A DNA stretch of 64,000 nucleotides, from NCBI GenBank assembly GCA_017557885.1, contig JAFYXV010000008.1:62001-126000 (forward strand), in the 5' to 3' direction. Positions 1 through 7,433 of this stretch are shown here, piece after piece. A program made the position numbers and the translations under genes. A model generated the notes under the pieces. The model was not told where the DNA came from, did not search any database, and saw only the letters and a program-made list of their open reading frames with translations. Position 1 is the stretch's first letter; the number at the start of each line of letters is the position of its first letter. The DNA comes from a bacterium (GTDB lineage: Bacteria; Auribacterota; UBA3054).

Positions 1-858
1 GTCATAGGCAGCCTTTTCATCGTTTCCGCCGTCATAATCTTCGCCCTGATCTTCACGAAGCATCTGCCCCTCCAAAATCTCACCTGGGAAAACTGGCGCG
101 GGCTTAAGCCCAACATGATCCCCCTCTTCTTCGTGACCGTGGCCTGCGGCATCGCCTCGGGCTTCCACTCCACCCAGGCTACGCTTATCGCCCGCAGCGT
201 AACAAATGAAAAATGCGGCCGCAAAATTTTCTTCAACATGATGCTGACGGAGGGCTTCATCGCCATGATCTGGGCGGCCGTCACCATGGGCGTCATGGGA
301 AAATACGGACTTAGCAGCGCCGGCAACGCCAACGCCGCGCTGGTGGAGATCGTCAACACGCTTCTGGGCTCCAAGGCCGGCGTCATAGTCATGGCGGGCT
401 TCATTGTCCTTCCCATAACCACCGGCGGCACCACCATGCGCATACTGCGCATCATGCTGGGAGAGCTTTTGAAGATCGGGCGCGACAACAAGTTTGGCAA
501 GATCGTTCTGGGCGTTTCCATCGTCGTATCCTCCCTCACGCTTCTGCTCCTGGTGAAATTTCAGCCCAACGGCTTCGCCATCATCTGGCGCTATTTCGCC
601 TGGAGCAATCAGGTCCTGGTGGTATTCACCCTGGCGGTGGCCACCGCCTGGTGCGTTCAAAACAACAAAACCATCGCCCTGACGGTCATTCCCGGCGCCT
701 TTTATCTTTTCGTGGTCTCAAGTTTCATCCTGAACGCCAAAGTCGGCTTCAACCTGAGCTGGGATCTCAGCTACCTGATCTCGGCCCTGCTTTCCCTCGC
801 TTTCATAGGTTTCTTCAGCTATAAAAAAATTACTTCCAAAAATAAAGGACAATTATGA
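1..858 (+). CDS. CstA family transporter, 5'-truncated by window edge
   Basis: The frame is open from the first base, so the N-terminus lies outside the window; about 285 residues remain. It is an integral membrane protein of the CstA (carbon starvation) family. Known members take up peptides or pyruvate when carbon is scarce. The visible part has the family signature SGFHSTQAT followed by a conserved block ending in IWAAVTMG, then four to five hydrophobic helices. It closely resembles the next gene through its whole length, so the two are tandem paralogs. Its stop overlaps the next start as ATGA, which implies translational coupling. The substrate cannot be told from sequence. Confidence 0.9.
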   Translation, partial: VIGSLFIVSAVIIFALIFTKHLPLQNLTWENWRGLKPNMIPLFFVTVACGIASGFHSTQATLIARSVTNEKCGRKIFFNMMLTEGFIAMIWAAVTMGVMGKYGLSSAGNANAALVEIVNTLLGSKAGVIVMAGFIVLPITTGGTTMRILRIMLGELLKIGRDNKFGKIVLGVSIVVSSLTLLLLVKFQPNGFAIIWRYFAWSNQVLVVFTLAVATAWCVQNNKTIALTVIPGAFYLFVVSSFILNAKVGFNLSWDLSYLISALLSLAFIGFFSYKKITSKNKGQL

Positions 859-2327
859 TCACCTTTCTTTGCGGTTTGGTTCTTCTGGGCCTGGGCGGCT
901 TTCTGTACGGCCGCTTTGTGGAACGCTTCTTCGGAATAAGCGACAAGCCGACTCCGGCCATCACAAAGGCCGACGGCGTGGATTACGTTCCCATGGCTTC
1001 CTGGCGCAACGGGCTCATCCATCTTCTCAACATCGCCGGCACCGGCCCGATCCTTGGACCGATACAGGGCATACTCTTCGGGCCCGTGGCTTTCATCACG
1101 ATCCCTCTGGGCTGCATACTGGCGGGTGCCGTGCAGGACTTCATGACCGGCATGATCTCCATCAGGAACGACGGCGAACAGATCCAGAGCCTGGTGAAGC
1201 GCTACCTTGGCAAAAACGTGGCCCTTTTCTTCGGCATCTTCGTCTTTCTGACAGTGCTGTTGTTCGGCGTGACCTGCGTCTATACGCCCGGCGACATTTT
1301 CGTCAAAGGCGTCATCCATCAGGACGTCGCCATAACTAACCCCTGGCTCTGGGTGATCTACGGAGTCATCTTCTGCTACTACCTCATTGCCACGCTGCTT
1401 CCCATCGATAAGATCATCGGAAAGGTGTATCCCTTCATCGGCGCCTTCTTCATTTTCACGGCCATTCTGCTTTTCTTCTACATTTTCTTGAAAAAACTGC
1501 CGCTCGCCGAGCTGAATATCAGCAACTGGCGGGGCTTGAAGCCCAACTTCTTCCCCCTCTTTTTCGTTACTGTGGCCTGCGGCATAGCGTCTGGTTTCCA
1601 CTCCACCCAGGCGACCATCATATCGAGGACTATCGAGAGCGAAAAGCAGGGGCGCTCCATTTTTTACAACATGATGATCGTCGAGGGCTTCATCGCCATG
1701 ATCTGGGCGGCCGTCACCATGGGCGTCATGAAACTCTATAACCTGGACGCCGGGCAGGGCCCGACCATCATGCTGGCCGAGATCGTTGGCAAAGTTCTTA
1801 GTGTCTTCCAGACCGGAGACGCGAATTCCTTTTTCAACAGAGCGCTTAACCTCGCCGTCATTTTAGGCGTTGTGGCGCTTCCCATAACCAGCGGCGACAC
1901 CGCTCTCCGCGGCTGCAGGCTGATAATAGGCGAAATGCTGGGCATCGATCAGGGCAGGATCAAAAACAGGCTGCTGCTCTCTCTTGTGATCTTCGTTCTG
2001 GCCGCGGCGCTCCTTTTCGTCGCAAAATTCAGCAGCAGCGGCTTCAATGTTTTGTGGCGCTACTTCGCCTGGGCGAACCAGACGATCGTCGTCTTCTCTT
2101 TGGGCACGGCCACGGCCTGGTGCATAAAGGAAGGGAAAAAGATCTGGGTGACCGTACTGCCGGGCGCCTTCTACCTCGGCGTGACGTCGAGCTTCATTTT
2201 GAACGCCAAGATCGGCTTCAACCTGAGCTGGAACACCGCCTACCCTGTGGCCGCGATCCTTGTCGTAGCCTACATCTCGTATTTCGTTTATTCGGATAGG
2301 AAAAGCAAAACAGCCGCAAAACAGTAA
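855..2327 (+). CDS. CstA family carbon starvation/peptide transporter
   Basis: Complete 490-residue poly-membrane protein of the CstA family, shorter than the roughly 700-residue E. coli CstA and typical of the compact form. It has the SGFHSTQAT signature near residue 250 and the conserved IWAAVTMG block, with about a dozen hydrophobic segments. Family members are inner-membrane uptake systems for peptides or small carboxylates. The start was chosen at 855 because its ATG overlaps the upstream stop (ATGA), and the downstream gene starts inside its stop (TAATG). Two coupled paralogs suggest either two related substrates or a heteromeric transporter; the sequence does not decide. Confidence 0.92.
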   Translation: MITFLCGLVLLGLGGFLYGRFVERFFGISDKPTPAITKADGVDYVPMASWRNGLIHLLNIAGTGPILGPIQGILFGPVAFITIPLGCILAGAVQDFMTGMISIRNDGEQIQSLVKRYLGKNVALFFGIFVFLTVLLFGVTCVYTPGDIFVKGVIHQDVAITNPWLWVIYGVIFCYYLIATLLPIDKIIGKVYPFIGAFFIFTAILLFFYIFLKKLPLAELNISNWRGLKPNFFPLFFVTVACGIASGFHSTQATIISRTIESEKQGRSIFYNMMIVEGFIAMIWAAVTMGVMKLYNLDAGQGPTIMLAEIVGKVLSVFQTGDANSFFNRALNLAVILGVVALPITSGDTALRGCRLIIGEMLGIDQGRIKNRLLLSLVIFVLAAALLFVAKFSSSGFNVLWRYFAWANQTIVVFSLGTATAWCIKEGKKIWVTVLPGAFYLGVTSSFILNAKIGFNLSWNTAYPVAAILVVAYISYFVYSDRKSKTAAKQ

Positions 2328-4693
2328 TGCCGAAGCGCGAAAAAATAATTTCCTTTCTGGAAGAGCACGGTGAAAAGCTGGTCTTCCTTTTCGCCTCCGC
2401 GCTCTTTTTCTACTGGAGGCTGGCTTTCTTTTCCAAATACGGGCTCTCCCAGGACGAGGTGCTCATAATTTCCCAGATCAAGACCTGGTCGCTTGGCAAG
2501 ATCTGGTTCTTCTACGGCTTCGGAGGACAGGGCTTCTTCCTCCAGCATTTCATTTTTTACGTCCTGTCCCTGGGCGGCCTCCTGGGAGGAGAGCAGTATT
2601 TCCGCTTCATCTGCCTTTTGGAATCCTACCTGGGCTTTTTCATCCTCTACAAGCTGACGAAAAGATATTTCGGCTCCTTCGCGCTTCTGGGCGCCCTGCT
2701 TTTCTACGCCGTCAGCCCCTACCAGATCCTCTACACGCTCTACATCCGCTTCTACGCCCTTGTGATGACGCTGGTGTTGGCGGAGTGTTATTTTTATTTC
2801 AAAGCTATCGAAGACAAAGACAGGATCGACCCGAAAGCCGCCCTGCTCTCGCTTCTCTTCGCCTTCCTGGCCTACGCCGCGCACCAGTTCAGCATCTTCC
2901 TCCAGCCAGTCTTCCTGGCGCATCTCGTCATTTTCTGCCTTTGCCGCAAATTTTCGCCCCAAAACAAAAAGCGTTATTTTGCCTTCCTTTCCGCCGGCGC
3001 CGCCCTGCTGCTTTTCAGCGTTCTTTTCCTCCTCCTGTTCTCCGCGCCCTTGATGAGCAAGACCGGCATGATCTGGGGCGCCAAGGACGCCTGGCTTCCC
3101 CTTCACATTGGCAAAGCCGCCCAGCGTCTGGACGCTATCTTCTGGTCCGGGGCCCTGACCTTGAGGCTCTGCTCCCTCGTTTTCCTCTGGGTGAGCCTCG
3201 GGCTGGGCATATGCGCCAGGATCTGCCGCCGCCAGAAACGCTTTCCGGAAATCTTCCTGGCCCTGGCGATCGTCATACCTTTCTTTTTCCTTTCCCACCT
3301 GCATTTCAAGCACTTTTTCGCCAGCCGTTACTTCGCCTTCTGGTTCCCGATCTGGTGCCTGGCCTGGTCGGCGTGGCTGGAATTTCCCGCCGCCATTTTG
3401 GAGAACATAAAGCCGCTGCAGGGGAAAAAAGCGGTCAGGAACATCGGGCTGGGGATCTTTTTCCTATCTTTCTTCGTCCTGCTCTTCCGCTGGCAGGAGC
3501 TCAGGAACATCCGCTGGCTCGAATACGGCAACCGGGAAGCCGTGGAGTATCTTGAGGAAGCCGCCGCAAAGAAAAAACTGCCTCTTGTGATCATCACGGA
3601 GCCGGACGCCGCTTCCAAAAATTATATTCTGCCCCAGTATTACTTCGATATCAAAGATCACCGGGGCGAACTTGTAACGGAGCCTCTCACGGTCATGCGC
3701 CGGGGCGCCGCCTATAAGGAAATGGAGCCCTCCGTAGTCGTCTGGACCCAGGCCGCCAAAAGGTTCAAAAACCCCTTCAATTACGAAAGGAAACAGTTCG
3801 GCTCCCATGAGGTCCTTATGGGCGGGGTTTTCACCAACTGGAACGCCGTGGCCGCCGCGACCTCGAAGATAATGCCTTCCTCAGCCGGACTCTGTCCGCC
3901 GCTGCCAAAAGACGCCTCCAATATCCTGGACGTAGGGTCTCCCGAGGCCTCAAAGCATCTGCTTTCCGGCTTTTCCCAGGACGAATTCATAAGCCCGGAG
4001 GAAAACTTCACCTGGTGCGAAGGCACGAACATTTTCGCCCGCTTCAACCCCTGCGGCGCCGAAGCCTGCGCCGTCGCGCTGCGCCTCAGGGCCCTGAAGG
4101 AATTGAGAACCGACTTCTACCTTGGCGGCAGATTCATCGGCAGCGCCAAAGTCGGCCGCGATTTCACCAACCTTCTCATAAGAGCCGGTCAAGTTGCCAA
4201 ACCCAAGGGCGGCGCTCCCCTTGTTTTGAACATCAGGACCGACGGCTTCGTCGTTCCCGGCCGCGTCAACCGGGAAGTCTTCGACATCCGCCCGCTCTCC
4301 CTCTGCTTCGACAAGCTGGCTCTTGTTCCCGCTCCCAAAAACGAGACCAGAGGCGCCTTCCTCTCGTTGAAAAACGCGCCGAAGAGCCTGAGAGCCGGAG
4401 CGGAGTGGCCTCTGGACGTCACCGCGGTCAACACCGGCCTTTTGTTTTGGAGCGCCGGCGGACCCACGCCGGTGCGCCTGTCCGTCCGCTGGTACGACGA
4501 AGCGGGGGTTGAAAAAAAAGACGACAGGATCTGGCTCAAGCAGGACGCAAAGTCCGGCACGATCCTCAGGATCCGGGAAAACCTCGCCGCTCCCAAAGAG
4601 CCTGGCCGCTACAGAGCCGAGCTTGACATGGTCCACGAAAACGTCAGTTTCTTCAGGGATCCCCTTGTGCTGGAGATCAACGTGACGAAATGA
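2327..4693 (+). CDS. GT-C type membrane glycosyltransferase (PMT/ArnT-like) with large exported C-terminal part
   Basis: 788 residues. The first ~390 residues hold about ten hydrophobic helices. An acidic pair, D43-E44 (SQDE), lies just after the first helix. This is where protein mannosyltransferase and ArnT-like (GT39/GT83) enzymes carry their catalytic acid, so a polyprenyl-phosphate-sugar-dependent transferase acting on the periplasmic face is inferred. Residues ~400-788 are soluble, without an obvious catalytic motif, and probably periplasmic. The start overlaps the upstream stop (TAATG). It precedes a nucleotide-sugar aminotransferase, so a role in decorating a surface glycan or lipid is plausible. 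Donor and acceptor are unknown. Confidence 0.72.
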   Translation: MPKREKIISFLEEHGEKLVFLFASALFFYWRLAFFSKYGLSQDEVLIISQIKTWSLGKIWFFYGFGGQGFFLQHFIFYVLSLGGLLGGEQYFRFICLLESYLGFFILYKLTKRYFGSFALLGALLFYAVSPYQILYTLYIRFYALVMTLVLAECYFYFKAIEDKDRIDPKAALLSLLFAFLAYAAHQFSIFLQPVFLAHLVIFCLCRKFSPQNKKRYFAFLSAGAALLLFSVLFLLLFSAPLMSKTGMIWGAKDAWLPLHIGKAAQRLDAIFWSGALTLRLCSLVFLWVSLGLGICARICRRQKRFPEIFLALAIVIPFFFLSHLHFKHFFASRYFAFWFPIWCLAWSAWLEFPAAILENIKPLQGKKAVRNIGLGIFFLSFFVLLFRWQELRNIRWLEYGNREAVEYLEEAAAKKKLPLVIITEPDAASKNYILPQYYFDIKDHRGELVTEPLTVMRRGAAYKEMEPSVVVWTQAAKRFKNPFNYERKQFGSHEVLMGGVFTNWNAVAAATSKIMPSSAGLCPPLPKDASNILDVGSPEASKHLLSGFSQDEFISPEENFTWCEGTNIFARFNPCGAEACAVALRLRALKELRTDFYLGGRFIGSAKVGRDFTNLLIRAGQVAKPKGGAPLVLNIRTDGFVVPGRVNREVFDIRPLSLCFDKLALVPAPKNETRGAFLSLKNAPKSLRAGAEWPLDVTAVNTGLLFWSAGGPTPVRLSVRWYDEAGVEKKDDRIWLKQDAKSGTILRIRENLAAPKEPGRYRAELDMVHENVSFFRDPLVLEINVTK

Positions 4694-4743
4694 AAAGATA
4701 AAACGAAACAAGCCAAAAATAACAATAAACCAAAAACAAGATC

Positions 4744-5883
4744 ATGAGCCTCCGCATTCCCTTCAACAAGCCCTACATGACAGGCAAAGAACTCTACTAC
4801 ATAGCGAAAGCCCACGCCTCTCTGCATCTTTCCGGCGACGGCAGTTTCACCAAAGCCTGCAACGAATGGCTCCAGACCCTCTCCGGCTCCCCCACCGTGC
4901 TTCTCACCCACTCCTGCACCGCGGCGCTGGAAATGTCCGCCCTGCTTTGCGACATCAAGCCTGGCGACGAAGTCATCGTCCCCTCCTTCACCTTCGTGAC
5001 CACCGTCAGTTCCTTCGTGATGCGGGGCGCCGTGCCGGTCTTCGTGGAGATCAGGCCCGACACGCTCAACATGGACGAGAAGCAGATCGAAAAAAGCATC
5101 ACTAAAAAGACCAAAGCCATCGTGCCCGTCCACTATGCCGGCGTCGGCTGCAATATGAGCGCCATCATGAAGATCGCGAGAGCCCATGGCCTCAGGGTCG
5201 TAGAGGACAACGCCCAGGGCGTCATGTCAAAGTACAAAGGAAAGCCCCTCGGCTCCTTCGGCGATCTGGCGGCGGTCTCCTTCCACGAGACGAAAAACAT
5301 CATCTCCGGGGAAGGCGGCGCCATTTACATCAACGACCCAAGCCTCAAGGAAAAAGCCGAGATCATCAGGGAGAAAGGCACCAACCGGGCCCGCTTCTTC
5401 CGCGGCCAGGTGGACAAATACACTTGGGAAGACCTGGGCTCCTCATACCTTCCCAGCGAGATCATAGCCGCTTTCCTCTATGCGCAAATGGAGGAAGCCG
5501 AAAAAATAACCGCCACCAGGCTCAAGATCTGGCACAGATATCACGAAGCCTTCGCCGATCTGGAAAAGAAAGGCAAACTGCGCCGGCCCATCGTTCCCAA
5601 GGAATGCAAGCACAACGCCCATATGTATTACCTGCTGCTCAATTCCCTGAAGCAGCGCACCAAATTCATCGCCAAGATGCGGGAGAAAGAGATCGGCTGC
5701 GTGTTCCATTACCTTCCCCTGCACGATTCTCCGGCAGGGAGAAAATTCGGACGTTTCGACCAAGATCTGCCCATAACAAAAAAAGTCAGCGACACGCTGG
5801 TCCGCCTTCCCCTGTGGGTCGGTTTGGAAAAGGACGGCGAGCAGGACTATGTCATCGAGAATGTCTTGAAAATACTGGGCTGA
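4744..5883 (+). CDS. wecE: dTDP-4-oxo-6-deoxy-D-glucose transaminase (DegT/DnrJ/EryC1 family)
   Basis: 379 residues, matching the usual ~376 of WecE/RffA. It is a fold-type I PLP enzyme that aminates dTDP-4-keto-6-deoxyglucose to dTDP-4-amino-4,6-dideoxygalactose for surface polysaccharides. Visible motifs are LLTHSCTAALEM (PLP phosphate pocket), VVEDNAQG with D155, SFHETKN with the Schiff-base lysine K184, and the family-specific REKGTNR.FFRGQVDKYTW stretch. Similarity to WecE runs the whole length, so the call is more specific than DegT family alone. There is no Shine-Dalgarno before the ATG; the 50-base spacer is A-rich. An intrinsic terminator follows. Confidence 0.88.
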   Translation: MSLRIPFNKPYMTGKELYYIAKAHASLHLSGDGSFTKACNEWLQTLSGSPTVLLTHSCTAALEMSALLCDIKPGDEVIVPSFTFVTTVSSFVMRGAVPVFVEIRPDTLNMDEKQIEKSITKKTKAIVPVHYAGVGCNMSAIMKIARAHGLRVVEDNAQGVMSKYKGKPLGSFGDLAAVSFHETKNIISGEGGAIYINDPSLKEKAEIIREKGTNRARFFRGQVDKYTWEDLGSSYLPSEIIAAFLYAQMEEAEKITATRLKIWHRYHEAFADLEKKGKLRRPIVPKECKHNAHMYYLLLNSLKQRTKFIAKMREKEIGCVFHYLPLHDSPAGRKFGRFDQDLPITKKVSDTLVRLPLWVGLEKDGEQDYVIENVLKILG

Positions 5884-5917
5884 ACGCAAAAAAGGAGCGA
5901 AACAAAAAAGCAAAATT

Positions 5918-5944
5918 GCCGCCTTTCCAAGGCGGCTTTTTTTT
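5918..5944 (+). terminator. Intrinsic terminator after wecE
   Basis: Eight-base-pair stem GCCGCCTT/AAGGCGGC with a TCC loop, followed by eight T. It closes the plus-strand run that starts with the CstA genes. Confidence 0.9.
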
Positions 5945-6082
5945 GCCGGATCTAATAAAACATTTCCCGCGCGAGCGATCCGCAGAACGTCAAAAACATA
6001 TCTTATATATATTTTCCAATATTGACTTTTAAGATTATACTATTTAATTTAAGTAGTTTATCATTTAGAGGCACACGCTATA

Positions 6083-6111
6083 TTGTTTCTTAATTTAATT
6101 TTTGGTATTAT
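6083..6111 (+). promoter_or_regulatory. Candidate promoter of the AraC-type regulator
   Basis: TTGTTT (6083-6088), 17-base spacer, TATTAT (6106-6111), within the AT-rich 5945-6138 spacer and 27 bases before the ATG. A second weaker candidate, TTGACT followed 17 bases later by TAATTT, lies about 60 bases upstream. The rest of the spacer is AT-rich with no gene. Confidence 0.5.
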
Positions 6112-6138
6112 GGAGCAAACAAAATTAAGGAGACAAAC

Positions 6139-7131
6139 ATGGGCAGAAAGAAACTTGAAAAGAGCAAGGCCAAGGATCCCGCGGCTCCCAAACGCAGATA
6201 CGAGCGCCGCCAGAAGCAGTTCAAAGAACTTCCCTCTCCGGAGATCATTCCCATCAACCAGGAGATCATCAGCCTGACGTCCGACCCCGAGATGTATTTT
6301 CTCCCGATGGCCCAGGACGAGATCTTCCTCATCAATCCCTACGCCTGCGGCGTCTCCAGCTGGCTGCCCAAAGCCAAGCTTCACCGCCGCAACTGCGCTT
6401 TCTTCTCCATGGAACTGGTTTTGGAAGGCGAAGGCGAATTGACGGTGAACGGCAGCACCTATGCCCTGAAGCCCCACGACGTCTTTTTGCTGCATTTCAA
6501 CGAAGAGCACACTTACCAGAACGTTGGCACGGGCCGTTGGAAAAAAGTTTGGATCGCTTTCCGTCACAGCCTTATGACTCCCGGCCTCACTCAGCTGGGC
6601 TTGGACATGATCTCAAAGATCACATTAAAGGACCAGGACTTCGAGCAGATCCGGCGCCTTTTCTTCGACGTTCTGGACGAAGTCAGGGACCGCGGCCGGG
6701 ACTTCAGGATCGAGTCCTCCGCCACCTGCTACAAGATCTTCCATCTCCTGGCCCGCTACGCCAAGGCCATCAGCTCCCAGAGGACCAACGTCGTCCCCGC
6801 CCAGATCCAGGCCGTGGTCTCCTATGTCGAGAAACACCTGAGGGAGCCCATTTCCATGGAAGACCTGGCCAACGTGGCCGGCTGCTGCCGCGTGCATCTC
6901 ACCAGGCTCTTCAAAAAGCACATGGGCATCCACACCAGGGACTGGCTCATCCAGCTTAGGATGCGCCATGCCTGCATGATGCTGAAGACCACCAACCTTC
7001 CGGTGCACATCATTGCCGAGGAAGTGGGATTCGACGATCCCTACCACTTCAGCACGGCTTTCCGCCGCACTGTGGGACAGCCTCCCACCAAGTTCCGCAA
7101 GCAGTCCAAGGGAAGCGGGGACCAGGAATAA
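6139..7131 (+). CDS. AraC family transcriptional regulator with N-terminal cupin-like sensor
   Basis: 330 residues. The N-terminal ~55 residues are basic and likely disordered. Residues ~60-170 look like the AraC-type sugar-binding cupin, with an HxxF..E.H.Y pattern after a turn rich in Gly and Glu. Residues ~221-320 form the double helix-turn-helix, with SMEDLANVAGC...RLFKKHMG and the second-helix signature EEVGFDDPYHFSTAFRR. It probably binds a sugar and controls carbohydrate genes, but no obvious target lies next to it. AAGGAG eight bases before the ATG fixes the start. It is transcribed alone. Confidence 0.9.
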   Translation: MGRKKLEKSKAKDPAAPKRRYERRQKQFKELPSPEIIPINQEIISLTSDPEMYFLPMAQDEIFLINPYACGVSSWLPKAKLHRRNCAFFSMELVLEGEGELTVNGSTYALKPHDVFLLHFNEEHTYQNVGTGRWKKVWIAFRHSLMTPGLTQLGLDMISKITLKDQDFEQIRRLFFDVLDEVRDRGRDFRIESSATCYKIFHLLARYAKAISSQRTNVVPAQIQAVVSYVEKHLREPISMEDLANVAGCCRVHLTRLFKKHMGIHTRDWLIQLRMRHACMMLKTTNLPVHIIAEEVGFDDPYHFSTAFRRTVGQPPTKFRKQSKGSGDQE

Positions 7132-7157
7132 ATCCGGTCTCTTTCCCTTCGCTCCCC

Positions 7158-7186
7158 TTGACTTTAAAAGCGAATTCGGATAGAAT
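7158..7186 (+). promoter_or_regulatory. Promoter of tRNA-Asn
   Basis: TTGACT (7158-7163), 17-base spacer, TAGAAT (7181-7186), 21 bases before the mature tRNA start. Confidence 0.7.
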
Positions 7187-7207
7187 TAGTCCTCGTAAAA
7201 ATTGAGT

Positions 7208-7282
7208 GCCGCAGTAGCTCAATGGCAGAGTACCTGGCTGTTAACCAGGGTGTTGTTGGTTCGAGTCCATCCTGCGGCGCCA
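7208..7282 (+). tRNA. tRNA-Asn (GTT), CCA encoded
   Basis: Acceptor stem GCCGCAG/CTGCGGC, anticodon stem CCTGG/CCAGG around anticodon GTT, T-loop GGTTCGAGTCC, discriminator G and genomic CCA at 7280-7282. The short protein frame that crosses it is not real. Confidence 0.96.
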
Positions 7283-7294
7283 TTTTTACGAAAG

Positions 7295-7324
7295 AGACCG
7301 GCCTTCCCAGGCTGGTCTTTTTTT
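7295..7324 (+). terminator. Intrinsic terminator after tRNA-Asn
   Basis: Ten-base-pair stem AGACCGGCCT/AGGCTGGTCT (one G-T pair), TCCC loop, then a T-run of seven. Confidence 0.88.
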
Positions 7325-7433
7325 ATTTCCTGCCGGCCGCCTTTTCAAGGGCAGCATGTTCTTCGGAAACATTTTTATTTTCCCTCAAAACTGCTAAAAT
7401 TAGTCAATATAAAAATAAAAAGGCGTGAAGAGC

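Noticed and set aside
7222-7428. Short protein frame starting MAEYLAVNQG
   Set aside because: It is a translation of tRNA-Asn, a familiar false gene. The frame crossing tRNA-Gly at 63183-63404 is rejected likewise.
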